A stretch of DNA of 64,000 nt, taken from positions 3,906,001 to 3,970,000 of the forward strand of contig NZ_JARUBN010000001.1 in NCBI RefSeq assembly GCF_029626265.1, in the 5' to 3' direction. The translations under genes were made by a program, and so were the position numbers. Of this stretch, positions 28,425 to 41,300 are shown one piece after another. The stretch's first letter is position 1. Every line of letters starts with the position of its first letter. Source of the stretch: Micromonospora sp. WMMD1102. Its GTDB lineage: Bacteria; Actinomycetota; Actinomycetes; Mycobacteriales; Micromonosporaceae. A model generated the notes under the pieces. That model searched no databases and had not been told where the DNA came from. It saw nothing but the letters and a program-made list of their open reading frames with translations.

Positions 28425-29801
28425 TCAGGCGAGGGGGACGAGGTTGAACCGCTGGTTGGTGTTTCCATGGCAGTCGTACAACTGAATCTGCGCACCGTTG
28501 GCCGTGCTCCACACGTCCAGGCACCGCCCGGACTGCACACCACTGATCGTGCCGTTGGAGTTCACGTTCCACTGCTGGTTCGACTGACCATGACAGCTGT
28601 AGATCTGCACGGCAGTACCGTTACCCGAACCAGCCGCGTCCAGACACATGTTGCCGTACACCTGCAGCTGCTTGTTTGACGTGTACGTCCACTGCTGCTG
28701 CACCTGCCCGTTGCAGTCATACAACTGCACCCGAGTCCCGTTGGTACGCGACCCGTTCAACACGTCGACACACCGATTCGACTGCACCCCGACAATCCGC
28801 GACGCCGAACCAGCCGGCGGCGTCGTCGGGTTCACCGGCGGAGTGGTCGGGTTGCCGGGCGGGGTGGTGGGGTTGTTGGGTGGGGTGGTGGGGTTGGTGG
28901 AGCCGAGTGAGGTGAAGAATCTCCAGATTTCTCCGGAGGTCCAGGTGCGGGAGTCGTTGGGGCTGGAGGATCCGTCGACGGGGCTGGGGGTGTGGTCTCC
29001 GTCGAAGGCGGCCCATTGCACGGGGTAGCCGGCGCGGCAACCGGAGTAGACGGTGGTGATGTGGGTGAGGCTGCCGCGGGTTGGTTCGCGAGGGCTCTGG
29101 GCGGTGCAGCCGTTGTTGCGGACGAAGGTGTCGCGTAGTTGTCGGCCCATGGAGATGTTCAGGACGCTGTCGTAGGTGCCGTGGATGCCGAAGTAGGGCA
29201 CGGGTGTGGTGCCGCCGTTGCATCCGCTGAGTTGGGCGCCGGACAGGACGGCTACGGCGCGGATGATGGTGGGTCGGGCGCAGGCTACGGCGTAGCTCAT
29301 GGCTCCGCCGTAGCTCCAGCCGAGGGCGAAGCGTTGGGTGGTGTCGACGCAGAGGTCGTTTTCGACCTGTGTGCGGATGTCGTCGAAGAGGGTGAGGTCA
29401 CGGTTGTTGGTGTTGGCCCAGCCGGCGTCGAGGCCTTGGGGGGCGACGAAGATCGTGCTGTTGTTCGACAGCGGTTGGAGGCCGTAGTAGCCGGCGGAGG
29501 AGACGTTCTGGGCTGAGCCGTTGAGCCAGTGGAAGCCGAAGATGAGCCGGTACTGGCGGTTGCGGTCGTAGCCGTCGGGGAGCCGCAAAATATAGCTGCG
29601 GTTCTGTCCGCCGCTGGAGATCGTGCGGGTGCCGTTGGTCAGGGTGGGGGCTTTGCCGCAGCCGGCGGTCGCCGCGAGGATGCCGTTCGTGGCGGCTGAC
29701 GCCGCTCCGCCGAAGCCGCCGCTGAGCGCGCCGCCAGCCGCAACCACGACAAGGGCTGCCGCGGCCGCGATGGACGGGAGGAGGTATCTGTGTTTCGGCA
29801 T
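28425..29801 (-). CDS. Secreted CE1-type (feruloyl/acetylxylan) esterase with CBM13
   Basis: 458 codons, ATG at 29801 with AAGGAG eight bases upstream. Residues 1-37 are a signal peptide (KHRY, Ala/Val-rich core, AASAA). Residues 45-305 are an alpha/beta-hydrolase of the polyhydroxybutyrate-depolymerase/feruloyl-esterase type: RSYILRLPDGYD, the nucleophile Ser163 in GWSYGG, a possible Asp in HGTYDSVLN and His in GDHTPSP. A repeated NPTTPP linker leads to a C-terminal ricin-type CBM13 (residues about 335-456) with CVDV, CLDA and CLDV repeats and NQQW/NQRF motifs. It should remove ester side groups from xylan outside the cell. It lies 170 bases downstream of the GH10-GH62 gene and is separated from it by a terminator-like hairpin. 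Ferulate versus acetate specificity cannot be told. Confidence 0.85.
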   Translation of the reverse strand: MPKHRYLLPSIAAAAALVVVAAGGALSGGFGGAASAATNGILAATAGCGKAPTLTNGTRTISSGGQNRSYILRLPDGYDRNRQYRLIFGFHWLNGSAQNVSSAGYYGLQPLSNNSTIFVAPQGLDAGWANTNNRDLTLFDDIRTQVENDLCVDTTQRFALGWSYGGAMSYAVACARPTIIRAVAVLSGAQLSGCNGGTTPVPYFGIHGTYDSVLNISMGRQLRDTFVRNNGCTAQSPREPTRGSLTHITTVYSGCRAGYPVQWAAFDGDHTPSPVDGSSSPNDSRTWTSGEIWRFFTSLGSTNPTTPPNNPTTPPGNPTTPPVNPTTPPAGSASRIVGVQSNRCVDVLNGSRTNGTRVQLYDCNGQVQQQWTYTSNKQLQVYGNMCLDAAGSGNGTAVQIYSCHGQSNQQWNVNSNGTISGVQSGRCLDVWSTANGAQIQLYDCHGNTNQRFNLVPLA

Positions 29802-29902
29802 TGCCTGGCTCCTTGCACTGGTCGTCGTGGTCGGAGATCTGGGGACGGCCCGAGGCGGATGCTCTCGCCCGGACCGCAGGGTGATCCGGTGCTGCGGGGG
29901 CC

Positions 29903-29933
29903 GGGCGGGCTCGGCTGTGCGCCGAGCCCGCCC
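29903..29933. terminator. Terminator hairpin after the GH10-GH62 gene
   Basis: GGGCGGGCTCGGC (29903-29915), loop TGTGC, exact complement (29921-29933): a 13-bp stem about 40 bases beyond the stop of the minus-strand GH10-GH62 gene. It separates that gene from the esterase, implying at least partly independent transcription. Confidence 0.7.
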
Positions 29934-29970
29934 GTCCCCGTTTCACCTGAGCCGGAGCTGTGTCACGCCA

Positions 29971-32505
<2,535 letters not shown>

Positions 32506-32513
32506 CTAGATTT

Positions 32514-32569
32514 CCAAAAACTTTCAGCCATGGCAAGCGGTAGTTTCAGCGCCTTCTTGGAACTTTCGG
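32514..32569 (-). promoter_or_regulatory. Three GAAA-N-T repeats upstream of the xylanase gene
   Basis: On the coding (minus) strand the motifs are CCGAAAGTTCC (32559-32569), GCTGAAACTACC (32539-32550) and GCTGAAAGTTTTTGG (32514-32528), spaced 20-25 bases apart. They resemble degenerate forms of the CGAAA-N-TTTCG palindrome described upstream of Streptomyces xylanase genes. Confidence 0.4.
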
Positions 32570-32783
32570 AGACAGAGCAGCCGACCAGACCTCGCCGAGC
32601 GCATCGGCCAGGGACTCTGCGGGGTCGGCGGTTGCCCGTCGGCTTCCGGTCAGGCGGCTGGTGGTGCGGTACTTCCCCGGACAGTGAGAGCCGTCGCCAG
32701 CTCGAGCCCGATCTGTGCGGTCCGCTCTCCCCGCGCCAGAGCGAGCGCCAACTCGGTGGCATCACTGACCAACTCGTGCAGAG

Positions 32784-33095
32784 TCACCAGGTCGCAGCCG
32801 CGTGAGGTGATCCGCAGCGGCGGCGCCGCGTGACCCGCGATGCGCGTCTGCTCACCGTGCTGTCCACCTGGCCGATGATTGCTCGTGCCTGGTCGACCAG
32901 CACCTTCCTGCGGGGGGTAAGCACCGCTCCTCGCTGCGTCCGGTCCAGCAGCCGAACTCCCACAGCACGGTCCAGCGCCACGACGGCGCGGGACAGCGCG
33001 GGCTGGCTCATGGTGAGCAAATCGGCGGCGGTGGAGAATCTGCCCTGATCGGCGACAGCCACCAAGTAACGCAATTGCCGTAGATCCACATCCAC
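32784..33095 (-). pseudogene. LysR-type regulator, N-terminal fragment
   Basis: From the ATG at 33095 the frame gives a complete LysR helix-turn-helix: LRQLRYLVAVADQGRFSTAA, MSQPALSRAV, VGVRLLDRTQRGAVLTP. It then turns into Arg-rich sequence and stops at 32784. A neighbouring frame continues with helical, more protein-like sequence (CDLVTLHELVSDATELALAL) to 32650, suggesting a frameshift. Even joined, the product would have only about 150 residues and lack the effector-binding domain, which is normally 200 residues. It is a broken regulator of unknown target. Confidence 0.65.
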
Positions 33096-33228
33096 CGAAC
33101 AAGCATGACATGGCGGGCCGTACGCCGCCCGGACTGCGGCCCGTGCGGCTCTCGGCGGAGATACGGCTCTGAACTACTGCGCCCGACAAGCCCTCATCCA
33201 ACCGGGACCACGATCCCCGGCTGGAGTG

Positions 33229-34551
<1,323 letters not shown>

Positions 34552-34626
34552 CTAGGCAGCCCGGACAGGCACGTCCAGCGCACATTTCCGCTGTCGCTGT
34601 TAAGCAAAGCCGTACAGTAGGCAGTC

Positions 34627-35515
34627 ATGACGCTGAATCCGTGGCGGCTGCGCCTGCTCGCCGACCTGGCGACCTACGGCACCGTCCGGGCCGTTGCGCA
34701 GCGCGGCAACCTGAGCCCGTCGGCGGTGTCGCAGCAGCTGACCACGCTGGAACGGGAGACCCGGACCGCGCTGCTGGAACGCACCGGGCGGCGGGTGCGG
34801 CTCACCGCGGCCGGAATGTTGCTCGCCGGCCGCGCTCGGGAGATCCTCGCCGCCATGGACACGGCCGAGGCGGAGCTGCGCCGCCTCGCCGACGAGCCGG
34901 CCGGCACGGTCACAGTGGCCGCGTTCCAGAGTGCGGTGCAAGCCCTCGCCGAACCGGCACTTGTCCGTCTCGCGGCCCGGCAGCCGGACGTGAGCGTGGT
35001 GTTGCTGGAGCTGGAGCCGCACGAGAGCATGCCGGCGCTGCGCCGCGGCGACGTCGACCTGATCATCACGACGGCCGACTTCGCCGGGCGCCGAGCTCTC
35101 CCCGGAGATCCACCTCGTGCCGCTCGCCACCGACCCGATCGTGCTCGTGCTGCCCCCGGAGCATCCGCTGACCAGCGCCGAGTCGGTCGCCCTGGAGGCG
35201 TGCGCGCAGCAGCGCTGGACGTTCGACGTCGCCGGCTCCTACATGTCCGACCTGTCCACCCGGCTGTGCCGGGAGGCAGGCTTCGAGCCCGTGGTGATCT
35301 GTCGGTTCAACAACTACATGCTGGCGCTCCAGCACGTGGAGAACGGCCGATCGATCACCATGCTGCCGAAACTGGCGGTGGACCCGCGATACCGGGTGGT
35401 GACCCGACCGCTGGTCCCGCCGCTGACCCGGCGCATCACCGCGGGGACCCGGCGACCGGCCGCGTCACGCCCCGAGGTGACGGCCGTGCTCAATGCCCTG
35501 AGAGCAGGCGACTGA
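34627..35515 (+). pseudogene. LysR-type regulator divergent from dgdA, frameshifted
   Basis: The frame from the ATG at 34627 has the LysR HTH (RLRLLADLATYGTVRAVA, LSPSAVSQQLTTLE, LLERTGRRVRLTAAG) and the first half of the effector domain up to DVDLIITTADFAG. It then goes out of frame near 35090. The neighbouring frame continues ELSPEIHLVPLATDPIVLV, FDVAGSYMSDLSTRLC and ends LNALRAGD at 35515. One extra base near 35089-35092 in a GGGCGCC run accounts for this; the joined protein would have about 296 residues, normal for LysR. Divergent position relative to dgdA parallels DgdR, the dgdA repressor of Burkholderia. It is either a true mutation, which might leave dgdA deregulated, or a sequencing error. 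Confidence 0.75.
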
Positions 35516-35516
35516 C

Positions 35517-35592
35517 CCCAGAGGACCCCCTTCGGGTCGGGGCCGTTGACCGGCTCGTCGAGCATCACCACGGCCGGGTGACCGGGCAACGG
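35517..35592 (-). pseudogene. ABC transporter ATPase fragment (Walker B region)
   Basis: About 25 codons on the minus strand read LPGHPAVVMLDEPVNGPDPK and GVLWG, the Walker B/D-loop segment of a drug-type ABC ATPase (usual form LDEPVNGLDPEG). Nothing else of the gene is present on either side. Confidence 0.55.
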
Positions 35593-35941
35593 TCCAGCAG
35601 GTGGTCCTCCCGAATGTAGAGGATCTTCGGCTCTCGCTTGCCAGCTGGCGCAAGTTAAGGCAGCACGGGCGCAGTGGCGGCGAGGATCCGGTAACAAAGT
35701 GGACTGGACTCGCGCTGCGGATCCAGCGTAGCATCCTGCTCCAGAGAGATCGTCAAGCGATCGCCGCTGGTGGATGTGAACAGCGGATCGGGGGATCAAT
35801 GTTCTATGCGCTGCCACCGCAACGCCACTTTTCCTGCACTCCTATAGCGCCGCATCCCTGGGTTCTTACCTTGGTTCCCGAGGAGCGTTACAGAACAAGT
35901 CGGCAAGACTAGCGTCGGCCTTCGCGAGCTTATTGGCCTGA
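35593..35941. other. Stretch without a recognisable gene
   Basis: About 350 bases between the ABC fragment and the PLP-enzyme fragment. No frame on either strand shows a family motif. It appears to be further degraded gene material. Confidence 0.35.
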
Positions 35942-36085
35942 TGTCCAGCGACGGCGCGGGCGACGATCGAAGAGTACGGCACGTCGCGGACGGGCTCGCG
36001 GCTGCTCAACGGCAATACGCCACTACACGACGAGCTGGCCGACTTCCTCGGCATGCCGGCCGCAACGGTGTCTCCAACCGGCTAC
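35942..36085 (+). pseudogene. AONS/aminotransferase-I-II-like PLP enzyme fragment
   Basis: One frame reads ATIEEYGTSRTGSRLLNGNT, then PLHDELADFLGMPAA and SPTGYHW. This is the conserved YGTSRTGSRLLNGTTPLHxELE segment of 8-amino-7-oxononanoate-synthase-type enzymes. The rest of the gene is missing on both sides and a stop codon precedes it. Confidence 0.55.
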
Positions 36086-36408
36086 CACTGGAAGCGCTTG
36101 CCCATGGCGTGCCGATGATCGCGCTGCCGGTGGGGATCGACCAACCAGGCGTGGCCGCCCCGCTCAGCTACCTCGGCGCGGGCGAGTTCATCCCGGTGCA
36201 CAAGGTGGGTCCGGCGCGGCTGCGGGCGGCCATCGACGAGGTGAGCGACGACCCTACCGACCACGCGAAAGCGCAGCACTACAAACGCCGGATCGCGGAG
36301 TTGGACAGCGTGCGGCGCGTGGCCGACATCGCGGAGGAGGCGTTCCGGACACGCCGGCCGGTACGCAGACAGGAAATGTCCGAGACAACGGAGGGTGGCC
36401 GCCGATGA
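36070..36408 (+). pseudogene. Glycosyltransferase family 1, C-terminal fragment
   Basis: The frame ending at 36408 reads LEALAHGVPMIALPVGIDQP, GVAAPLSYLGAGEFIPV, LRAAIDEV and VADIAEEAFRTRRPV. These are the donor-binding and final helices of UDP-sugar-dependent macrolide-type glycosyltransferases. The N-terminal three quarters are gone. The stop overlaps the start of the following acyltransferase gene as ATGA, so the two were once translationally coupled. Confidence 0.7.
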
Positions 36409-37595
36409 CACAGCAGGCGGGACGTATGGCCCGGCAGCTGCCGACACTTAACGGTTTGCGGGGGATCGCCGCGGTAACGGTTTTCTTCTCCCACACGACG
36501 TTGTTCGGCTTTTTCGCCGACGAGCGGGTCGACGACTGGTGGTACACCGCTCTCAGCCGTACCGGATCTGCTGCGCTCGGCTTCTTCTTCATCCTCAGCG
36601 GTTTCGTCCTGACCTGGTCGGCTCCCGACCACGAGCCGAATCGCCGGTTCTGGCGCCGCCGGGCCGCCCGGATCCTGCCCAACCACCTGGTCGTCTGTGC
36701 CGTGTTCATCGTTCTTCTGATCCTGGTACGAGGGGGCGCGCCGCTGTGGCCGACGCTGGCGAACGTCACGCTGGTGCAGAGCTGGATTCCGGACGAGTTC
36801 ATCTTCAACGGGATCAATCCGCCGAGCTGGTCGCTGAGCTGTGAGATCTTCTTCTACGCATCGTTCCCGTGGCTGCTCTCCGGCGTCCGAAGGCTCTCCG
36901 TTACCTGGCTCTGGTCGATCGCGGGTGGCATCGTCGCCGCGACGCTTGTCGCACCCGTCGTCTCCACGGCGTTCCTTCCGGACGAGCCGACGTACACCTA
37001 CGCGGACGCGGCATTTCCGCAGTTCTGGTTCGTACAACAGTTCCCGTTGATCCGGATGCTGGACTTCGTCCTCGGGATCGTCATCGCCCAGCTCGTCATG
37101 CGAGGGGTGTGGATCAGACTGAGCCTGCCCGCCGCCGGACTTGTCACGCTGGCCTTCTACGGCGTTTCCGAGGTGGTGCCGCTGCTCTACTCGGTGGTCG
37201 CGGCGATGGTCATCCCGCTCGCGTTGCTGGTGGCCGCCGCGGCGCGGGCGGACGTCGAGGGGCACCGCTCACCGCTGCGCGGGCGGGTCGCCGGCTGGCT
37301 GGGCGACACGTCCTTCGCCTTCTACCTCATTCACATCCTGGTGTTGTATGGCGCCGGGAACATGTCGCCGAGCGGCTTCGGTGTCGCCGCTGCGCTGGGC
37401 GTGATGGTCGGCGCCTACCTGGTGACGCTCGGCTTTGCATCGTTGCTGCACATCGGCGTGGAACGGCCGATGATGCGCCGGTTCGCCAGATCCCGGAAAC
37501 CTGCCGCCGGCCCTCAGCCCGCCGCAGTGGCCACCGCTTCGCCTGTCGTCGAGCCGATGCCCGTCGCGACGGGTGACGGGACGCCAGTCAGGTAG
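36405..37595 (+). CDS. Acyltransferase-3 family membrane protein
   Basis: 396 codons from the ATG at 36405, with GGAGGG nine bases upstream (ATG at 36426 is an alternative). LNGLRGIAAVTVFFSH opens the first membrane segment with the conserved His30; GFFFILSGFVLTW follows; the family motif NPPSWSLSCEIFFY lies near residue 140; about ten hydrophobic segments span the protein; the C terminus ends in a charged tail after GVERPMMRR. Such enzymes O-acylate sugars, lipids or secondary metabolites at the membrane. The preceding glycosyltransferase remnant suggests the original substrate was a glycosylated product. The gene itself shows no lesion. Confidence 0.85.
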   Translation: MTQQAGRMARQLPTLNGLRGIAAVTVFFSHTTLFGFFADERVDDWWYTALSRTGSAALGFFFILSGFVLTWSAPDHEPNRRFWRRRAARILPNHLVVCAVFIVLLILVRGGAPLWPTLANVTLVQSWIPDEFIFNGINPPSWSLSCEIFFYASFPWLLSGVRRLSVTWLWSIAGGIVAATLVAPVVSTAFLPDEPTYTYADAAFPQFWFVQQFPLIRMLDFVLGIVIAQLVMRGVWIRLSLPAAGLVTLAFYGVSEVVPLLYSVVAAMVIPLALLVAAAARADVEGHRSPLRGRVAGWLGDTSFAFYLIHILVLYGAGNMSPSGFGVAAALGVMVGAYLVTLGFASLLHIGVERPMMRRFARSRKPAAGPQPAAVATASPVVEPMPVATGDGTPVR

Positions 37596-37615
37596 CGACA
37601 GCCGCACGCCGGGCC

Positions 37616-37664
37616 GAACCGGTGCCCTGGCTGATCCTGTCCGGATCGGCCAGGGCACCGGTTC
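37616..37664. terminator. Bidirectional terminator between acyltransferase and P450 genes
   Basis: GAACCGGTGCCCTGGC (37616-37631) pairs perfectly with 37649-37664, and inside the loop GATCC pairs with GGATC. The 16-bp outer plus 5-bp inner stem lies exactly between two convergent genes; the P450 stop touches its right edge. Confidence 0.8.
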
Positions 37665-39000
37665 ACCGGACGGTCAGCGTGACCCGGACCGCGTCAGCCG
37701 GACGCAGAGTGACCATCGGTACTACCTCCAGCCGCTCGTCGCTGGTGTCCACCCGGTAACGGGCGAGCAACGCGCTCAGCAGTACTGTCATCTCCAGCAG
37801 CGCGAAGTGTTCCCCGATACAACTGCGCGGCCCACCACCGAATGGAAAGTAGGCGTAGCGCGGCCGCTCCTGCTGCCCGAGGAACCGGTCGGGCTCGAAG
37901 CGCTCCGGGTCGGGCCAGAATTCCGGATGCCGGTGCGTGACCCAGGGAGCAACTACCACCTTGGTATTGGCCGGAATTCGGTGACCGGAAACGACGACGT
38001 CAGTTTCGGTCATCCGCTCCATGCTGTACACGGGCGGGTACAGCCGCATGCCCTCCATGGCCGCAGCGCGCACCAGTTCGTCGTCGCCTGTGCCGATCCC
38101 GGCCACGACCCGTTCCTGCACCTCGGGATGCCTCCCCAGCAGGTGCATGGTGAAGGCCAGCCCGGCCGAGGTCGTCTCATGGCCGGCGAGCAGGAACACG
38201 AGCATCTGATCCCGGATCTCCTCCATGGACAGCGCCTGCCCGGTCTCCGGATCCTCGGCCGCGAACAACCGGCTGAGCATATCCTCGTTCTCCTCGCCGC
38301 CCGATCGCTGGCGGACGGCAATGATGCCGTCGATGATCTCGTACTGGGTCGCACGTACCTGCATGATCCGGCGGGACCGCGGCGTCGGCCAGCTCAGCGG
38401 CAGCTTGACAACCTGTAGGGCGCGCGCCAGCGCGAGGTCGCCCAGAATGGGCATGAGCTCCTGCAGACGGGGGACGACCTCGTCGATGTCGTCGCCGAAC
38501 AGTGCCCGGCCGACCACCCGCATCGTGTAGCGCTGCATGACCTGGTACAGGTCCACGACGGATCCGGTGGTGACCGCCATGTCGTCGACGACGCGGGCCG
38601 CCTCGTCGGCCATCAGCTCGGTGTAGCGGGCCACCCGGCGCGGTGTGAACAGCGGTTGCAGCGTCCGCCGCTGTCGCAGCCAACGGTCTCCGTCGCTGGT
38701 AAGCAGGCCCTCACCGATGAACTCCCGAAGGATTTCGTACGCGCTCGCGCGGCGGCTGAAGACCTGAGGCGTGGTGAGGACCTGATGGATGCCGTCGGGG
38801 TGGTGCACGTTCACCACGTCGACGCTGACGGCACGTGGCCCCCGAGGCAGTCCGACGTGGTAGGCCACCACGTCGCCGTACGTGTGGAAGCCGTCCAGGA
38901 TCGATCCCAGCAGGTCGTGGCGGAGCGCCGGCAGCATGCCGAGAAGCGGATGCCCAGCCGGACCCGGTACGGCGATGGCCTTGGACAACTGTGTCGTCAC
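37663..39000 (-). CDS. Cytochrome P450
   Basis: 445 codons from the GTG at 39000, preceded by GGGGGATC. Seen: C-helix region DGDRWLRQRRTLQPLF, I-helix LLAGHETTSAG (residues 271-280), ExxR pair Glu316/Arg319 in AMEGMRLYPPV, and the haem loop FPFGGGPRSCIGEHFA with Cys394. The sequence is of the AGHETT, CYP102/CYP4-like branch of bacterial P450s rather than the short CYP105/107 type. It hydroxylates an unknown substrate using electrons from a separate ferredoxin/reductase; none is encoded nearby. Position beside an acyltransferase and a dead glycosyltransferase suggests a former secondary-metabolite context. Confidence 0.9.
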   Translation of the reverse strand: MTTQLSKAIAVPGPAGHPLLGMLPALRHDLLGSILDGFHTYGDVVAYHVGLPRGPRAVSVDVVNVHHPDGIHQVLTTPQVFSRRASAYEILREFIGEGLLTSDGDRWLRQRRTLQPLFTPRRVARYTELMADEAARVVDDMAVTTGSVVDLYQVMQRYTMRVVGRALFGDDIDEVVPRLQELMPILGDLALARALQVVKLPLSWPTPRSRRIMQVRATQYEIIDGIIAVRQRSGGEENEDMLSRLFAAEDPETGQALSMEEIRDQMLVFLLAGHETTSAGLAFTMHLLGRHPEVQERVVAGIGTGDDELVRAAAMEGMRLYPPVYSMERMTETDVVVSGHRIPANTKVVVAPWVTHRHPEFWPDPERFEPDRFLGQQERPRYAYFPFGGGPRSCIGEHFALLEMTVLLSALLARYRVDTSDERLEVVPMVTLRPADAVRVTLTVR

Positions 39001-39213
39001 GGTGATCCCCCGTTCAGTTAATCGACCTACGTCGACTATATTTCCACGCGCCGTACCCCTTCTCGGTCCCTGGCCCGGCAGTGCGCAGCGATGGTCATCA
39101 CCGTCGCTTTGCCAGCAGTCAAGAGTTCAGCAGCCGAGCGTGGCATCGCTGGACAGCGCGCACGCCCGGCTGCGCGGGCAGGCGCGACTGCTGCGCTCGC
39201 CCCCGGCGGCTGC

Positions 39214-40869
39214 TCACCAGTGGCGGTAGGAGGCCCAGTCGAAGTCCGCATATCCGCCCTCGGCGCCCAGGTCCTGAACCCACAGGCCGACGAACGCGCC
39301 GGTGAAGCCCCAGCCCTCAGGCTCGCCCTCCACGAGGGTCGCGGCGTACTCGTCGGACAGGATGGTGGCGTCCAGCTCCGCCGGCAGGTCGACCCAGCCC
39401 GCCGCACCGGCCAGTTGATAGCCGAACGTGACACGCGGACCGTCGAAGGTGACCCGCAGCGTGATGTCGTCCGCGCCCGGCAGATCGACGCGGCAGGCGT
39501 CGTGCATGACACGCCGACCGTTGTCGGAAGACATCACCTCGAGTACCGGTTGGCCGTCGTCGTCGGCGGTCACATAGGCGTAGTGCCAGTTGCGGGTGTT
39601 GTAGTAGGCGGTAACGCCAGCGAGCTGGCGGTAGTTGGCCGGCTCGAAGTGCAGGTAGGCGGTCAGCTCGCACCGCTGCGAGGTCACGCGACGCGCGACC
39701 AGGCTCGGACGCCGCCGGCCGACCGGCGACTGGCCGCCGTGGATACGCAGGAACGAGGGCCGCGAAGTGAGATCCACCCAGTCCGCGGCGGCGGGACGGC
39801 GCAGCGTCGACCACTCCGGGCCGAGCACCGGATCGGTGAAGTCGTCCCGCTCCTCCGCCAGATCCCCGGCCGGCTCGGCTTCGCCCGGCACGGGTACGAG
39901 CACCGCCGGTATCCCGTCCTCGATGCGCGGCCACTCCCCCTCCGGCCATTGCACCGCCTGGATTGCGGTCTCCCGGCCGAGCACGCACCGGCCGAGGGGG
40001 GTGTACGGCCGGGCCGTCAGGTGCGCGAGGTACCAACGCCCGTCCGGCGTGGACACGAGGCTGCCGTGACCGGCCTTCTGCAGCTCCAGCTCGGGACGGC
40101 CGTCCGAGGTGAGCATCGGGCCGGCCGGATGGACCTCGTACGGCCCGAACCGGCTACGGGAGCGGGCCACTGTCACCTGGTGCGTCCAGGAGGTGCCGCC
40201 CTCCGCGGTCACCAGGTAGTACCAGCCGTCCTTCTGGTACAGATGCGGAGCCTCGGTGGCGCCGGCGGTGGTTCCGTGGAAGATTGTCCGCCCGGTGCCG
40301 ACGAGGAGACGGGCCTCGCGGTCGTACTGCTGAATCTCGATGCCCGCGAACCGATCACGGCCCGGCCGCGGGTCCGCGGCCATCGACAGCATCCAGGTTG
40401 TGCCGTCCTCGTCGTGGAACAGCGACGGGTCGAACCCGCGCCCGTGCAGTACCACCGGGTCCGACCAGGGCCCGGCGATGTCGCGGGCGGTCACCAGATA
40501 GTTCTGCGGATCCCAGTACCCGCTGGCGAAGCTAGCCACGTCGGTGTACAGGAGGTGGAACTCGCCATCCACATAGGACAGGTCGGGCGCCCACACGCCA
40601 TTGGAGTCACCCGCTCCGGTGAGATCGAGAAGCCGCCGCTCGGTGAGGACGCCACCGAGCGGACGCCAGCGCACCAGGTCGGTCGAGTGGTGCAGCCGGA
40701 CCCCGGGGTACCACTCGAAGGTCGACGTGGCGATGTAGTAATCGGTGCCGACGCGCAAGATCGACGGGTCGGGGTTGAAGCCGGCAAGAACCGGGTTTCG
40801 GATCAGCCGGCCGGGCTCTTCGCCGCCGTGCGGCCCGGCCGCTGCCGGGCTTTGTGTTGCGGTCGTCAT
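39214..40869 (-). CDS. GH43 beta-xylosidase/arabinofuranosidase
   Basis: 551 codons from the ATG at 40869, chosen because GGAGAA lies just upstream; the longer frame to 40956 starts with improbable sequence. Five-bladed propeller features: NPVLAGFNPDPSIL (general base Asp), YYIATSTFEWYPGV, GVWAPDLSYVDGEF (second Asp) and ATEAPHLY (general acid Glu). The C-terminal 200 residues are the beta-sandwich seen in GH43 xylosidases (LTAYLHFEP, YNTRNWHYAYV, GAFVGLWVQD). No signal peptide, so it acts on imported xylo-oligosaccharides. It complements the secreted xylanase and esterase. A CGAAA-N-TTTCG palindrome lies in its leader. Confidence 0.9.
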   Translation of the reverse strand: MTTATQSPAAAGPHGGEEPGRLIRNPVLAGFNPDPSILRVGTDYYIATSTFEWYPGVRLHHSTDLVRWRPLGGVLTERRLLDLTGAGDSNGVWAPDLSYVDGEFHLLYTDVASFASGYWDPQNYLVTARDIAGPWSDPVVLHGRGFDPSLFHDEDGTTWMLSMAADPRPGRDRFAGIEIQQYDREARLLVGTGRTIFHGTTAGATEAPHLYQKDGWYYLVTAEGGTSWTHQVTVARSRSRFGPYEVHPAGPMLTSDGRPELELQKAGHGSLVSTPDGRWYLAHLTARPYTPLGRCVLGRETAIQAVQWPEGEWPRIEDGIPAVLVPVPGEAEPAGDLAEERDDFTDPVLGPEWSTLRRPAAADWVDLTSRPSFLRIHGGQSPVGRRRPSLVARRVTSQRCELTAYLHFEPANYRQLAGVTAYYNTRNWHYAYVTADDDGQPVLEVMSSDNGRRVMHDACRVDLPGADDITLRVTFDGPRVTFGYQLAGAAGWVDLPAELDATILSDEYAATLVEGEPEGWGFTGAFVGLWVQDLGAEGGYADFDWASYRHW

Positions 40870-40897
40870 TTCGGTTCTCCCGTAACGGTAGCCTCGT

Positions 40898-40908
40898 CGA
40901 AAGTTTCG
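40898..40908. promoter_or_regulatory. CGAAA-N-TTTCG palindrome upstream of GH43
   Basis: CGAAAGTTTCG is a perfect odd palindrome 29 bases before the GH43 start, with a second partial copy (CGAAGTTTGC) directly after it. CGAAA-N-TTTCG has been described as a regulatory element of Streptomyces xylanase and xylosidase genes. Confidence 0.55.
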
Positions 40909-41300
40909 GCGAAGTTTGCTCGCCGGATCGGCACAGATTAGCCGTTGGAACGTCATAGTGACAATGTCGGCGTCCTGTACAGCCGCGTCTTTTCAACGCT
41001 CCTTGTCTCCGGAAGTTCTCCGATACTTCTCCCTCACAATCCCTTGGGTTGCCCCGCAATGAGGCCTGACCTCCGGATCCGGTACGGCCGCTCCCGAGCG
41101 CCCGCGCGTGGTGCAGACCGCCGACCCGGAGACCACGGAGGCGGTCGACGCACCGGCCTCGGCCGAGGACCCACGACAGTGACGGGGAACGCCCAGGCCG
41201 GCCGGCGATTAGCTGTTAACCTCGAGCTCTCTCGAGTACCGCCCGGTACTTGTCGGCTGCGGCCGAGGTCTGCACCCGGTGGGCCGGGAAGGGGATCGAC
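40909..41300. other. Divergent intergenic region GH43/MerR
   Basis: About 390 bases holding the GH43 promoter on the left and the MerR ribosome-binding site (GGGAAGGGGA, 41286-41295) on the right. No gene is recognised in between. Confidence 0.4.

Noticed and set aside
36279..37265. A minus-strand frame opposite the acyltransferase gene
   Set aside because: Its highly charged Asp/Arg/Glu composition mirrors the membrane protein on the plus strand; no motif is present.
39091..40941. A 616-codon plus-strand frame opposite GH43
   Set aside because: The opposite strand has all GH43 catalytic motifs; this frame has none.
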